The position numbers and the translations under genes are program-made. From a virus: 33,281 nucleotides of DNA. The notes beneath the pieces were generated by a model. The model saw nothing but the letters and a program-made list of their open reading frames with translations. It made no database searches and was not told the origin of the DNA. Location: IMG/VR virus record IMGVR_UViG_3300048015_000365, positions 1-33,281 of that record. The stretch is one strand, 5' to 3'. Of the stretch, positions 1-8,770 are shown in pieces (the first letter of the stretch is position 1; each line of letters opens with the position of its first letter).

Positions 1-1200
1 TCACAAAGCCGCCGCCTGGAAGCCAAGCAACCCGAAATTCGTGCTCCCAATGGCCGCAGTCACATCACCAGGGCCAAAAGTGACCGTCAGCGGCCAAGGG
101 ATGGGATTTGCGAACGTGCTCGCAGGCAGGACGGTGCCGGGGTTGTTGAAATTGGTCAGGTCGATCTTCTGGGCGAAGATGTTGGCGTGGTCGTTCATAA
201 CCTGGGCCAATCCTCCGGGCGGCAGGTTGGTGGCGATGCCGCCGCAAACCGCGTTGTTGCCCCAGCCCAAACCGTTCAGGTTCCAGGTGGATTTCATGCT
301 CAGACAGGCACCGTGATTCTGGCCGGGTTGGCCGGGGCCGGCTGGCTGCGTGTTCGGGCTGGGGGTCGGCCAGTCCAGAATGCTCGGGGGCATGTGTTGG
401 GTTTGGTCGAAGCTGTTGCCGGTGGGGAATCCATTGGCTGCTACACCTACGTATTCCCAAAGGGTGCAACTGTTGAAGTAGTTTGTGCTGATCTGGTAGC
501 CGGGTGATGTGGAAATGGGATCAATCGTCGTCCAGATGCCTGCATTCGCACCAATCGCCGGGATGCTGGAGCTGCCCAAGAGGGTGTTGGCTTGCGCGGT
601 CAGTGCTGCCCAGCCATACGTGGGATCAGTGGGATTGAATGGACCGCTGCCGCCCGGCTGCAACATGGTGCCGCTGAGGGTGGCGACGTAGGTGCCGGTG
701 AAGTTTACCGAGCCAAGAGTGGGCCCAAGGTACGCCGTTCCATGGTACGTGACGGTAAAGGTGGTGTTCGTGATGGTGATGGTGTCCACGGTTCCCGCCC
801 CGAAAAATGTGCCGCTCGTGGTGTTGGTGGGTACTTGCGGCTGCGCTTGGTCAACGTACTGCGTGAACTGTGTCGTGACCGTTTTCGATCCGCCGTAGCT
901 CTCGGTCCATTGCTCGGTGCACTGATTGTAAACGTACGGCCATACCGAGGCCAGATACCACGGGTTGGGCGAGCTGGTGCCCAACATCCGACTGTAATTG
1001 AACATGCCGCCGCCGACGCTGATCAGGCCGGGGTTGTTCAGGCTGCTGTTGACGAACGGGCCGTAACCCCATAACGGGATGCGGGCGCACACGATGGAAA
1101 ATGGGGAGATGCTTCCAATTTGGCGGGTGCGGGCCTGGCAGTTTGATCGGACGAAGTTTTGATCTTTTGACTTCGTGAAAATTGGGGTCGTTGCGGACAT
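1..1200 (-). CDS. Putative distal tail / receptor-interacting protein, unknown family
   Basis: 399-residue protein and the last gene of the leftward late operon. I chose the ATG at 1200 because it sits two bases past the TAA (1202-1204) of the hub gene; a longer reading from 1263 would overlap that gene. The protein is rich in Thr, Asn, Gly and Pro, with alternating polar/hydrophobic stretches (residues about 105-190) that suggest beta structure, and has a Pro/Gly linker (about 295-310). No signal peptide or membrane segment is visible. I do not recognise the family. The place after tape measure and hub suggests a tail-tip or fibre part, which is inference from gene order. The stop codon is at the very edge of the window, so the gene is complete. 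Confidence 0.6.
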   Translation of the reverse strand: MSATTPIFTKSKDQNFVRSNCQARTRQIGSISPFSIVCARIPLWGYGPFVNSSLNNPGLISVGGGMFNYSRMLGTSSPNPWYLASVWPYVYNQCTEQWTESYGGSKTVTTQFTQYVDQAQPQVPTNTTSGTFFGAGTVDTITITNTTFTVTYHGTAYLGPTLGSVNFTGTYVATLSGTMLQPGGSGPFNPTDPTYGWAALTAQANTLLGSSSIPAIGANAGIWTTIDPISTSPGYQISTNYFNSCTLWEYVGVAANGFPTGNSFDQTQHMPPSILDWPTPSPNTQPAGPGQPGQNHGACLSMKSTWNLNGLGWGNNAVCGGIATNLPPGGLAQVMNDHANIFAQKIDLTNFNNPGTVLPASTFANPIPWPLTVTFGPGDVTAAIGSTNFGLLGFQAAAL

Positions 1201-1201
1201 A

Positions 1202-3961
1202 TTATTTTGACCAGGCGCGGCCGTCGGCGTTGATATCAAGGAATTGCGCCGCCATCGTGACATTGAAAGTTGCGCTGCCGGTAGTGACGCCGCAAGCCGT
1301 GAGTGTCGGATTAGCGGTGTAATTACCTCCAGTCAGGAGTTGAAACGTGGCGATGGCACCACCACTCACAGTCAAAACTTTGATCGTGCCCTTGGTGCCG
1401 GTTCCAGTGGCCAGCGTGAGCACTTGATTGACGCTGTATCCGCTGCCAGCGCTCACCAAGGCGACGCTGGCTACGGTGGTCGGAATTCCGCTGCAGATGT
1501 TTGTACTCACCGGCATGGCATAAATAATATCGCTCGTGACCGGGTCCGGCGTCATGTAATCCGTCTCACTGCTGCCATCTGAACCACTCACGCCGCGCGT
1601 GAAATAAGCGTACGGCCCGGAACTGCCTGAAATATAAACGCCCGTATAGCTGTAGGTGTACGTCACCGTGCGGATCGTCTCGGAACCAATTGCATTGCCC
1701 CCAGCGCGGAGCTTGTATGGCTTCACCACATTATAATTAACCACGCCCTGCGTCGTCCCATCCCAAGTGTTGCACACCCAATAATCTCCGTCGTCGCTAA
1801 CAATCTTGAACTGCTGCAAACCGCCCGAAGCCGCCGCGCTGATCTGCGACCACGAATTGGCCTGATAACCACCCTCCGTCACGCAGCGCCAAAGCGCGTT
1901 TCCGGATGCATCCACATACAAATCACCAACATGAAACCACGCGCCATTATTCGACGCCGTCAGCAAGCCCACCAGCGGAGCGCCGCCGCCCGAATAAACC
2001 GGGGCAATCGTGCCAGTGATGAAATTTGTCCCAAGAACAGGGTCGCTTTGCGCGACCGTGACACGCCCGGTCGTGCCATCCAACCGCATCACATTTGTGT
2101 TGCCGCTCACCGTATCCAGACCCGCCACGTTCGAGACCGCATTGACCTGCGGCAACGGCACCGAATTTTCCTTTGGCCCATCATTCCCCAAGGTCACCTG
2201 GCCGCCGCTCATATCCGTCCCGGCCAGACGCTCGCTCGGGTTAATCTTGGAAAGATCGCGATTCGTGAACAGGTTGAAAATCTGGATCAGCTCGCCGATA
2301 TCCAAGTGCTCGACCGGCCCGCACTTCACGGTCGTCTTTGCCGTCGTGACACCATTTGCCGGATTAAACGAAAACACAATATCCACGCCCTGAACCATGG
2401 CATTCATGGTGGACCAAGCGGTCGCCCCGCCGCTGAGATTGAGGCAATGCTTGCCCGGCTTGATCAACGTCGCGAACGGTGACTCTTGAATCGTATGGGT
2501 GAAATTATACTGCAGCGTCGAGAGAGAATTATAAACCGCCTGAGCCAGGCCGGTCGGATAAACTTCACCAGTCGAAAGCGTCTGCGAAAGGTTGAAAGTG
2601 GAGGTGGCCACGCTGCAGAGCTTCACGCGCACCGTATGCATGTGCTCAGCAACTACGTCCACCAGCGTTGTGCCGCCCGACGTGGTGTTTTTGTTGTATG
2701 TGAAAAATCCGATCACATTGGCCTCAATCACCGAGACCGTCATCCAGGAAGCAGGCGTCCCCTTCAGCAGCTCGTATCCGTACGTCGTCAAATTGATTGG
2801 ATTCCCGGAATCATCAATGACCTGGATTCCCTTCGGCGTGCCGCTGCCTGGATTAATCGCCGTGCTCAAGAGCGCCAGCGCCCCCGCACCGCTCGCCGGA
2901 ATCTGTCCGCCATACGCCGTGGATTGGAGAGCGGGCACCTTGCTGGCCCACCATGTGAGTGATGCCGGATTAAATGCGGCCGTCGTCAACGTGGCTTGAG
3001 TCTTGGACAGCTTCGGCCCTGTCATATCCACACTGACATCCAGCGACCGCAGGCCTGATGAAACAGCGGGATAGATATCCGTGCCGATGGATACCACCGG
3101 TTGATTGTTCACTGTGGCGGTGGATTTGATATAAATCCCCACCCGCGTCGGGATCAGCTCCGGCCTCGGCTGAACCTGGCTCGTCAGGTGGATTTGATTT
3201 CCACTCGCGCTTTTGTAAGGGAGCGTGACTGATGTGAGGTTCGACCGCTGCCGGATATTGAAAGTCGGCGGCGTCGTGGTGTAATCAATTTCGCTGGTAC
3301 AATCCGGATGCACGCGCAGCGCGATCTTGATCGCCTCCGCGCAACGCATCGAGCGCACGGGGTAAAATGGCACATAACACGCCGGATCAATCGTTCCGAT
3401 CTGGAGATTGACGCCGCCGAAACAAATCGCGTATGCCAGAATCTCGTAAATGCTCTGACCGGTGGTGATGTGATAATACACTGGCAGCGGCGAGTAAGTG
3501 GCAAACGAGCCATTCGGCTGGAGTTGGCCGTTCAGCGACTCCTGGAAGAGCACGCAATCCGGCCAGGTGTACGTCGTGCCGAAGATTGGCGTCGTGCCAG
3601 AATATCCCGTGATATTCGCCCAGGCAGCTTGCAGCGTTAATTGACGCAGATCATACCAGGCATCTTCAATCACGATCTCCTGTGAGGCCCCGGAGCCGCT
3701 GGCGGTACCGGAATTATCGGTGCGCCGTCCCTGGAAAAACAAAGTCCCGCCCGATCCCACCGCCGTGCGCCCGGTGTAAATCTTGCAGGGAGCCTCAAAG
3801 GGGATCGCGACGGCCGTCTCCGGAGGCAGCGTCACCAATGGCAGCGTCACCTTGGATTCACCGTGCGTCCCGAACGCCGCCCGCATTTCCAGTCCGACGC
3901 CCAGCGACGTGAGTGACACCTCAGTCCATGTTGAGCTGGCGTAATAAGCAATCGTTTCCAT
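1202..3961 (-). CDS. Large tail hub / baseplate-type protein with C-terminal glycine-rich repeat
   Basis: 919 residues, directly downstream of the tape measure gene. The first ~330 residues resemble hub-type tail proteins that follow the tape measure in siphoviruses: a compact beta-rich start, a segment 'RCAEAIKIALRVHPD' and then 'FNIRQRSNL'. The last ~90 residues carry a 'GSGYSVNQVL...GGNYTANPTLTACG' pattern, a beta repeat common at the ends of phage fibre and tip proteins. Likely role: tail tip hub with a host-contacting C-terminus. The hub assignment rests on gene order and general style; the C-terminal repeat is visible in the sequence. No lysozyme or peptidase motif was recognised. The start ATG at 3961 lies 15 bases after the tape measure stop. 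Confidence 0.65.
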   Translation of the reverse strand: METIAYYASSTWTEVSLTSLGVGLEMRAAFGTHGESKVTLPLVTLPPETAVAIPFEAPCKIYTGRTAVGSGGTLFFQGRRTDNSGTASGSGASQEIVIEDAWYDLRQLTLQAAWANITGYSGTTPIFGTTYTWPDCVLFQESLNGQLQPNGSFATYSPLPVYYHITTGQSIYEILAYAICFGGVNLQIGTIDPACYVPFYPVRSMRCAEAIKIALRVHPDCTSEIDYTTTPPTFNIRQRSNLTSVTLPYKSASGNQIHLTSQVQPRPELIPTRVGIYIKSTATVNNQPVVSIGTDIYPAVSSGLRSLDVSVDMTGPKLSKTQATLTTAAFNPASLTWWASKVPALQSTAYGGQIPASGAGALALLSTAINPGSGTPKGIQVIDDSGNPINLTTYGYELLKGTPASWMTVSVIEANVIGFFTYNKNTTSGGTTLVDVVAEHMHTVRVKLCSVATSTFNLSQTLSTGEVYPTGLAQAVYNSLSTLQYNFTHTIQESPFATLIKPGKHCLNLSGGATAWSTMNAMVQGVDIVFSFNPANGVTTAKTTVKCGPVEHLDIGELIQIFNLFTNRDLSKINPSERLAGTDMSGGQVTLGNDGPKENSVPLPQVNAVSNVAGLDTVSGNTNVMRLDGTTGRVTVAQSDPVLGTNFITGTIAPVYSGGGAPLVGLLTASNNGAWFHVGDLYVDASGNALWRCVTEGGYQANSWSQISAAASGGLQQFKIVSDDGDYWVCNTWDGTTQGVVNYNVVKPYKLRAGGNAIGSETIRTVTYTYSYTGVYISGSSGPYAYFTRGVSGSDGSSETDYMTPDPVTSDIIYAMPVSTNICSGIPTTVASVALVSAGSGYSVNQVLTLATGTGTKGTIKVLTVSGGAIATFQLLTGGNYTANPTLTACGVTTGSATFNVTMAAQFLDINADGRAWSK

Positions 3962-3976
3962 GGTGAGCTTGTCGAA

Positions 3977-5449
3977 CTATTTATTGCCGCCCGGCATGTT
4001 CCTGATCTTCGCCGCCAGCGCACGATTCTCGGCCGTGATATCGTTGAGCGTCTTTAGCAGCGCCGCCTTTTGTTCACTGTCCGAATTACCCATGTCCTGC
4101 AACGCCGCCATGACCTGCGCCGTCGCTGCAGCGGCTGATTTCTGCGCCGAGATCGCGTCCCTTGTGCCAGTCGAAGTGTTGTTGCCCTCCGCTGCATGTT
4201 CGCGGGCCATGGCCGTGATTGCCGCTTGCACCGCTTGGGTGACAACTGTCGCCGTGCGCTCGGCATCCATCTCAGCCATCGCCTGTTTGATAGCCTCCTT
4301 TAAAATGTCAGCTTGGCCTTGCGCGGTGCCCGCCTGGGTTTCGAGTTCTGAACGCCGCTTATTGCGCTCGTCCGCATTTTCCTCCACGTAAGCCCCGGTC
4401 GCAATCTCCGCCTCAGCCTGCCCCTTGCGCGTTTGCTCGCGCTTCATGGGATCAGTGCCGTCAAAGGTGTAACCGTAACGTTTAAAAAACATCCAGAAAT
4501 CCTCTTCCTTTTGCACCGCTCCGCCCAGGCCGGAATATTCAGCGATGTTTGGATTTTCCAGCCGCTTGATCAGCGCAATGGCATCCTCAATTTCCTTGAG
4601 TGCCTTTTTTGCGCTTTCAGCATTTTCCTTGGCCGCGCCTTCCGCCGAGGCATTGCCGGTTGGAACTGCTGCCGCCTCCTTGCGTTTGGCCTCAGCCTCG
4701 GCCTCCAGCCTGGCCTGCTCGCGTTTCATCGCTTCGATCTGAGCCTGTTTCTCCGCATCGGAAGCGGCGGACCCCTTTGCCCCGTAGGAAGCTTTGATGC
4801 TCTCCTGGGCCGCCAAGTAAGCCTCCGGGCTCATTTGCCCTTGTTTCGTGGCCAGCGCCGCCAGCGCTTCCTGCTCTTCAATCGCCAGAATCTTTTGCAG
4901 CAAACTGTATTTTTTCTCAAGCGCGGAAACCTCGCGCTGTTCCATTGCCTCGGGAGAATTTGCGCCCTCAGCCACCTTGCGCCTGGCTTCGGCATATTCA
5001 TTCCATGCCTTGGCATTGGACGTGATCGCAGCGCTGTCGTCTTTCACCTCGATATCAATAGGCCCCTTGATCGCCTCCTGGATATCCTCGTAAGTTTTAA
5101 ACAGGAATTCCAGAGCCGCACCCACCCCAAAAGCCGCCACCCCCATCTTGCCCATGGAAAGCGCTCCCAGATCAGACACACCGATCATGTTGCCGAGATC
5201 ATTAGCCAGCCGACGTATCTCCCGACCGCCGCTCTCGGATTTCTCCCCCGTCTTCCCAATCTCCTCGCCAAGTTTCTTCGTGGCGTCCGAATGTTCACCC
5301 AGGTTGGAGGCCGCTTGTTTCGATTGGTCCCCCAGATCGGTAGTGGCACCCTTCAACCGTTGCGTCGCATCAGTGGAAGCCTGAGCCGCATCAACGAAGC
5401 TCGAAGCGTCGCCTTCGATCAGCAGCTTGAATTCTTGGGAGTCGGGCAT
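3977..5449 (-). CDS. Tail tape measure protein (short)
   Basis: 490 residues. The N-terminus 'MPDSQEFKLLIEGDASSFVDAAQAST' followed by a long Ala/Glu/Lys/Gln-rich helical stretch (about 20-75 and 190-290, with heptad-like spacing) is typical of tail tape measure proteins. One hydrophobic segment lies at about 100-120 ('MGVAAFGVGAALEFLF'). It sits just before the hub gene, as expected. It is short for the family, whose members are often 600-1500 residues; at about 1.5 angstrom per residue it would set a tail near 70-75 nm. Strong Ala and charged-residue bias agrees with coiled coil. Upstream is an A/T-rich run (5458-5483) rather than an overlapping gene, so this gene may have its own translation start signals. 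Confidence 0.75.
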   Translation of the reverse strand: MPDSQEFKLLIEGDASSFVDAAQASTDATQRLKGATTDLGDQSKQAASNLGEHSDATKKLGEEIGKTGEKSESGGREIRRLANDLGNMIGVSDLGALSMGKMGVAAFGVGAALEFLFKTYEDIQEAIKGPIDIEVKDDSAAITSNAKAWNEYAEARRKVAEGANSPEAMEQREVSALEKKYSLLQKILAIEEQEALAALATKQGQMSPEAYLAAQESIKASYGAKGSAASDAEKQAQIEAMKREQARLEAEAEAKRKEAAAVPTGNASAEGAAKENAESAKKALKEIEDAIALIKRLENPNIAEYSGLGGAVQKEEDFWMFFKRYGYTFDGTDPMKREQTRKGQAEAEIATGAYVEENADERNKRRSELETQAGTAQGQADILKEAIKQAMAEMDAERTATVVTQAVQAAITAMAREHAAEGNNTSTGTRDAISAQKSAAAATAQVMAALQDMGNSDSEQKAALLKTLNDITAENRALAAKIRNMPGGNK

Positions 5450-5457
5450 ATCAATGC

Positions 5458-5483
5458 AAAATTAAAAATTAAAAATTAAAAAA
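5458..5483. repeat. A/T tandem tract, AAAAATT units
   Basis: Three imperfect copies of (A)AAAATT followed by an A run, directly upstream of the tape measure start on the - strand. A similar tract occurs at 23138-23164. Such AAATTAAAAATT tracts are common dispersed sequence in many environmental bacterial genomes. Here the tract separates the secreted-protein genes from the tape measure gene. Confidence 0.7.
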
Positions 5484-5487
5484 CGGG

Positions 5488-5877
5488 TCATTGGCCCAAC
5501 TGGTTTTTCAGCCGAAAAAACAGTTGGGAGTTTGTGCTGGCCAGGTACACGACGGCCGCTGGGGTCGTCTGTAATTCAAAGGGCTGGTACCAGGTCACCA
5601 GATCTTCGCTCACGCTGACTACGGTGTATTCGTTCGTCACCACCACCACGTTGGACCAGGAGAGGCTGATGACTGTGGGTTGCGCATCCGTCTGCAGCAC
5701 CACCGCGCCCATGTCCAGGGCGTCGGTGATGGGGATGATGGGCGGGGTGAGGTTGATCAGGTCCTGGGCGGGTGACGGGGTTTGCCACAGAGACACAGAG
5801 GCACAGAGGAAAACCAAGGCCAATAATGATCTTGGAGCAAGATGCTCCAAGCACGTTGTTGGGGTCGTAGATTTCAT
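5488..5877 (-). CDS. Small secreted beta-domain protein in tail operon
   Basis: 129 residues; the start ATG (5875-5877) overlaps the stop of the upstream gene by ATGA. The N-terminus up to about residue 38 is a plausible signal peptide with hydrophobic core 'LLALVFLCASVSLW' and a possible cleavage after 'SPAQ'. The mature part contains 'VSVSEDLVTWYQPFEL' and ends 'SQLFFRLKNQLGQ'. This matches the 'S-x-DL-x-W ... FYRL' pattern of short extracellular beta domains that I associate with Verrucomicrobiota secreted proteins. A secreted protein inside a tail gene cluster is unexpected. Role unknown: possibly a moron that alters the lysogen's surface, or a virion part using a host-like fold. Its signal peptide overlaps a dispersed repeat (5784-5812) and a palindrome (5831-5851). 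Confidence 0.6.
   Translation of the reverse strand: MKSTTPTTCLEHLAPRSLLALVFLCASVSLWQTPSPAQDLINLTPPIIPITDALDMGAVVLQTDAQPTVISLSWSNVVVVTNEYTVVSVSEDLVTWYQPFELQTTPAAVVYLASTNSQLFFRLKNQLGQ
5784..5812. repeat. Dispersed ACAGAG-type repeat (host-genome style)
   Basis: Imperfect tandem of ACAGAG/CACAGAGG units. On the + strand it would translate as 'HRDTEAQR', a phrase widespread as a spurious translation of dispersed repeats in Verrucomicrobiota and Planctomycetota genomes. Its antisense here encodes the hydrophobic core of a signal peptide. A degenerate relative is at 8261-8288. Confidence 0.6.
5831..5851. repeat. Perfect 9-bp inverted repeat
   Basis: Arms CTTGGAGCA and TGCTCCAAG flank a 3-base loop AGA. 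It lies near the 5' end of the small secreted gene and beside the dispersed repeat at 5784-5812. It has no T-run on either strand, so it is not an obvious terminator. Confidence 0.65.
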
Positions 5878-6758
5878 GGGAATTGGCGGAAGCCGGAAAC
5901 ATTGATCATATTCAAACCATTGGTAAGCCCATCGGCGCAGAGATTAGTCCACACCGCCGGATCACTGATGAACGGGCCAGAGGAGGATGCCGTGTGGGTG
6001 GCGAACAAAAACACCGGTTGCTCACCATAAACCAAAAATTGAGGGCTCGAAGAATCCCCCGGCCAGGGCAAAGTCCCCTGCGCCCAAGGGCTCGCTATAT
6101 CCGACGCGGGGAAAAATGTGGTGGGAAACCACTCTTTGCCTGGCTCCGTGCCAGCCTCAACACCAGGTATGTCACTAGATACCACCATTAATTGCATCCA
6201 CCCCTCGTTTGGGTGTGGCCAGATGGAGGGGATTCCTTGCAATGAGTGAGCCGCAAGAAAATTTGTGAAATTCGGCGGCAAAATCCCCGGCAACGGTATG
6301 GTGGCAGGAGCGCGATTGCTGAAAATGGCCACGCAAAAATCTCCGGAAACATTCACGCAATTGCTCACCCAACCTTGCCACGGCACCCCATTAGTATCAA
6401 TGAAGTCCATCGCCGTGCCCACCAACTCGGTCAGGCTATAACCCACCACATGCCCCGCGTACACCGCCTCATTCGGCGTCACCAACGTGGCCGCGTAATA
6501 TAGCGTCTTCATCTGGCCGGCGCAGGCCAGGTTAACTGGCCAGGTCCACAGGGCTGAATTTGTCCCGAAATTCCAGGAAGACCATACCCAGGTGGCATTC
6601 GTGTTTTGGGCGAGGGCGGAAATTCCCCCACTCAAAGTCTGCGCCAGGTTCGGTGTCAGGGCAACCGTATCCGCTTGGACGTGGCCGAACAATCCATCCG
6701 CCCGGGTGCCGTCACCCAGACCGAGGCAAACAAGGAGAATGATGAGAGCGGGATTCAT
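5874..6758 (-). CDS. Secreted protein of unknown function in tail operon
   Basis: 294 residues from the ATG at 6758, chosen because it overlaps the upstream stop by ATGA and because it gives a signal peptide (MNPALIILLVCLGLGDGTRA). A reading from 7247 would only shadow the upstream gene in another frame. The mature chain is rich in Trp, Thr, Asn and Pro, with three Cys in the middle region (LACAGQ, VSNCVN, DFCVAI) that could pair outside the cytoplasm. No enzyme motif was recognised. It overlaps both neighbours by 4 bp, so it is translated as part of the late operon. Either an exported moron product or a virion surface protein; I cannot decide. Confidence 0.6.
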   Translation of the reverse strand: MNPALIILLVCLGLGDGTRADGLFGHVQADTVALTPNLAQTLSGGISALAQNTNATWVWSSWNFGTNSALWTWPVNLACAGQMKTLYYAATLVTPNEAVYAGHVVGYSLTELVGTAMDFIDTNGVPWQGWVSNCVNVSGDFCVAIFSNRAPATIPLPGILPPNFTNFLAAHSLQGIPSIWPHPNEGWMQLMVVSSDIPGVEAGTEPGKEWFPTTFFPASDIASPWAQGTLPWPGDSSSPQFLVYGEQPVFLFATHTASSSGPFISDPAVWTNLCADGLTNGLNMINVSGFRQFP

Positions 6759-8344
6759 GGCCCGGTGAGGTAGTTGGTGTGGGTCGAGGTCACCCAGTAG
6801 AGCGCATTGTTGCTGTTCCACAAGATGCCCGCGCCCGGCAGGGCGGCGGGGGCCACAATAGCACTGTTGGCGGCCACAATCAGTTGGCCGGTGATGGTGG
6901 TATTGGCTGAGATCGTCACGGCGGCGACAGATGATGTTCCACCGGCAATTTCGGCGCGGAAATATATATTGGTGACACCAGCAACCAGTGGAGCGGTGAC
7001 GTAATAATATCCGCCGCTCAAAGTGGTGACCTGGCCCGGTAACGACGCCCAAACCACACCGTAAAGGTTGGTGGCATATTGGGCCGTGGGCGGAATCTGG
7101 CTCTGGATTTGCAACACGATATTCGTGGTGACGGAGACGCTCACCATAACGGGAGGCGTGTTCGAGACGATGGTTGGTGCGAGCGAGAGAAATGATTTGC
7201 CGTAGCCGGAGAGCACAAACGCATTGCTGGGATTGTTGACAGACCAAATACCATTGAAAGTGAGCCCATCACCCGCGAGGTTCACATTCGCCTGGGCCGG
7301 ATATTGCGACCAGGTGGCGGCGGCCATGGCGGCAATGCCATCCGCGCCAGCCACGGACACCGCGCTACGGGAGTCGCTGATTTGCGTCACCAGGGTGATT
7401 TGGCCCGTGAAATCATTCGTGGTGCCGAGCAGGTTGGTTTCCGCGTAGCTGTACACCGTGACATTGCTGTAGGTATCAGCCAGCGCCGTCGGGTCATAAA
7501 GCGACACAAGCACCGGCAGCACCGTATTACTGATACTCCCGTTCCAGTTCGTGCCATCAAGCGACCACTGGACATCGTAATTTGGGAAGACCAGGCCGGC
7601 ATTCGTCGGTTGCGCGAATCCAGTGATTTCTGCGGCCGCGAATGACGGCACCGTCCCCAGGATCAGCCGGTTGGTATAGGTGAACGAAAAGAAGGCTGGA
7701 ATGACTGAGGACAAATTAGTGTTCAGACTGATGTAGGTACCGGAATTGACCTGCTGGCTGATGCTGACACTGTAATTGGTGACCGAGACGTTGGTGGTCC
7801 AGGTGATGTCCCCGTAAGGGTCCACCTGGAGGAGTGAGCCCGACGGGAAATTGGTGGTGGCAATGACATTGCTGATGGGCAGCGGGTTGATGAGGGTGAG
7901 GTTGCCAAAGGTGGCATTGCCCCCGTTGGTGAATCCGGCAGTAATATTTGTAACGCTTAAATTCAGTGGCGAGAACTGATTCGTGTTGATCAGGCTCACC
8001 GCGTTAAGGGTGTTCGTGCTCACCGGCACCACGATGTGGATGCCACGCGGCCAGCCGTCCACCGTGATGGTGTAGCCCCACGGCACGAGGTTCGTCGTCA
8101 CCTGTCCGCCGACCGGCTGGATCGTGAACGCCTGCGTCGGCACCAGATTCGTTCCCCACCAAAGCGGCGTCCCGTAAGATTCATCCGGCTGCACCAGGAT
8201 GGAGTAGTTCGCCGCCGTCCCCACGAGATTCTGCATCGAGAACAAGACAGCGGTTGTTTGGCCGCAGAGGCACAAGGGCACGGAGACCAGAACCGCCAAA
8301 GCAATGGCCATTAAGCGGCCGGTAATAAGTGTTTTATTTTTCAT
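6755..8344 (-). CDS. Large secreted beta-sandwich protein in tail operon
   Basis: 529 residues. N-terminal signal peptide: MKNKTLITGR then hydrophobic 'LMAIALAVLVSVPLCLCGQ', with cleavage likely near residue 28. The Cys pair there is not a clean lipobox. The rest is Asn/Thr/Val/Ser-rich with many 'TN' steps and a segment 'NYDVQWSLDGTNWNGSI', like the modular extracellular beta domains of Verrucomicrobiota. The C-terminal part (about 430-529) contains 'GQLIVAANSAIVAPAALPGAGILWNSNNALYWVTSTHTNYL', resembling shaft or fibre segments. It stands between the tail-tube region and the tape measure, where most siphoviruses encode tail chaperones. Role uncertain: surface adhesin expressed with the tail, or a virion decoration. 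Confidence 0.6.
   Translation of the reverse strand: MKNKTLITGRLMAIALAVLVSVPLCLCGQTTAVLFSMQNLVGTAANYSILVQPDESYGTPLWWGTNLVPTQAFTIQPVGGQVTTNLVPWGYTITVDGWPRGIHIVVPVSTNTLNAVSLINTNQFSPLNLSVTNITAGFTNGGNATFGNLTLINPLPISNVIATTNFPSGSLLQVDPYGDITWTTNVSVTNYSVSISQQVNSGTYISLNTNLSSVIPAFFSFTYTNRLILGTVPSFAAAEITGFAQPTNAGLVFPNYDVQWSLDGTNWNGSISNTVLPVLVSLYDPTALADTYSNVTVYSYAETNLLGTTNDFTGQITLVTQISDSRSAVSVAGADGIAAMAAATWSQYPAQANVNLAGDGLTFNGIWSVNNPSNAFVLSGYGKSFLSLAPTIVSNTPPVMVSVSVTTNIVLQIQSQIPPTAQYATNLYGVVWASLPGQVTTLSGGYYYVTAPLVAGVTNIYFRAEIAGGTSSVAAVTISANTTITGQLIVAANSAIVAPAALPGAGILWNSNNALYWVTSTHTNYLTGP
8261..8288. repeat. Degenerate dispersed repeat under a signal peptide
   Basis: CCGCAGAGGCACAAGGGCAC and flanks are a weaker version of the ACAGAG-type repeat at 5784-5812. 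Read on the - strand it encodes 'SVPLCLCGQ', the end of the signal peptide of the 529-residue protein. Confidence 0.4.
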
Positions 8345-8353
8345 TTTTAATTG

Positions 8354-8376
8354 CCACCGCGCTCACGGCGCGGTGG
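8354..8376. repeat. Gene-junction hairpin, 9-bp perfect stem
   Basis: Arms CCACCGCGC and GCGCGGTGG with a 5-base loop that contains the stop codon of the upstream gene (8363-8365). The next gene starts at 8344. No T-run follows on the - strand, so it could slow ribosomes or stabilise RNA rather than terminate. It belongs to a wider habit of hairpins at gene boundaries in this operon. Confidence 0.6.
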
Positions 8377-8770
8377 ACGTGATGTCATTGCAGGAAAACG
8401 TCATTGTATGCAGAACCTGAATTCCGGACTGATCATGCGCGCTGCTGGTCAGCGTGGCGTTCGGGAAATAAACCGTGGTAGCACCCTGGATCGCCTCCAG
8501 GTGCACCGCTTGCCCCTTGAACGTGGACCTAAGCGTATTGATCGCTGCCAGCGCCGCATCCGGCGTGGCGTAGCTGCTTTTCCAAGCGAACGTCACCGAC
8601 CCCACCGTATTTGATTGAGGAATTAACGATGCATTAGCCGCCCCGTAACCAGGTGAAGTCTGCACCTGGTCACGGAACGACGGATCAAATTTTGAGCAGG
8701 CATCCCCACCCGACTCGCTGTAAAGCGCCGAGTAAGAACCCCCGCCCACAATTTTGTAATTCACATTCAC
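8363..8770 (-). CDS. Putative tail protein, unknown family
   Basis: 135 residues. Start ATG at 8770 overlaps the stop of the tail tube gene by ATGA. No signal peptide or membrane segment. The segment 'ATPDAALAAINTLRSTFKGQAVHLEAIQGATTVYF' is well ordered, and the protein ends with a short beta-rich tail. I do not recognise the family. Position right after the putative tail tube suggests a small virion or assembly protein. The stop codon lies in the loop of the hairpin at 8354-8376. Confidence 0.6.
   Translation of the reverse strand: MNVNYKIVGGGSYSALYSESGGDACSKFDPSFRDQVQTSPGYGAANASLIPQSNTVGSVTFAWKSSYATPDAALAAINTLRSTFKGQAVHLEAIQGATTVYFPNATLTSSAHDQSGIQVLHTMTFSCNDITSTAP

Noticed and set aside
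1201-1263. Longer N-terminus for the last late gene
   Set aside because: It would overlap the hub gene by about 60 bases, whereas the ATG at 1200 sits right after the hub stop.
5878-7247. 457-residue reading of the second secreted gene
   Set aside because: The first ~160 residues are a His/Arg/Cys-rich shadow of the upstream gene. The ATG at 6758 has an ATGA overlap and a signal peptide.
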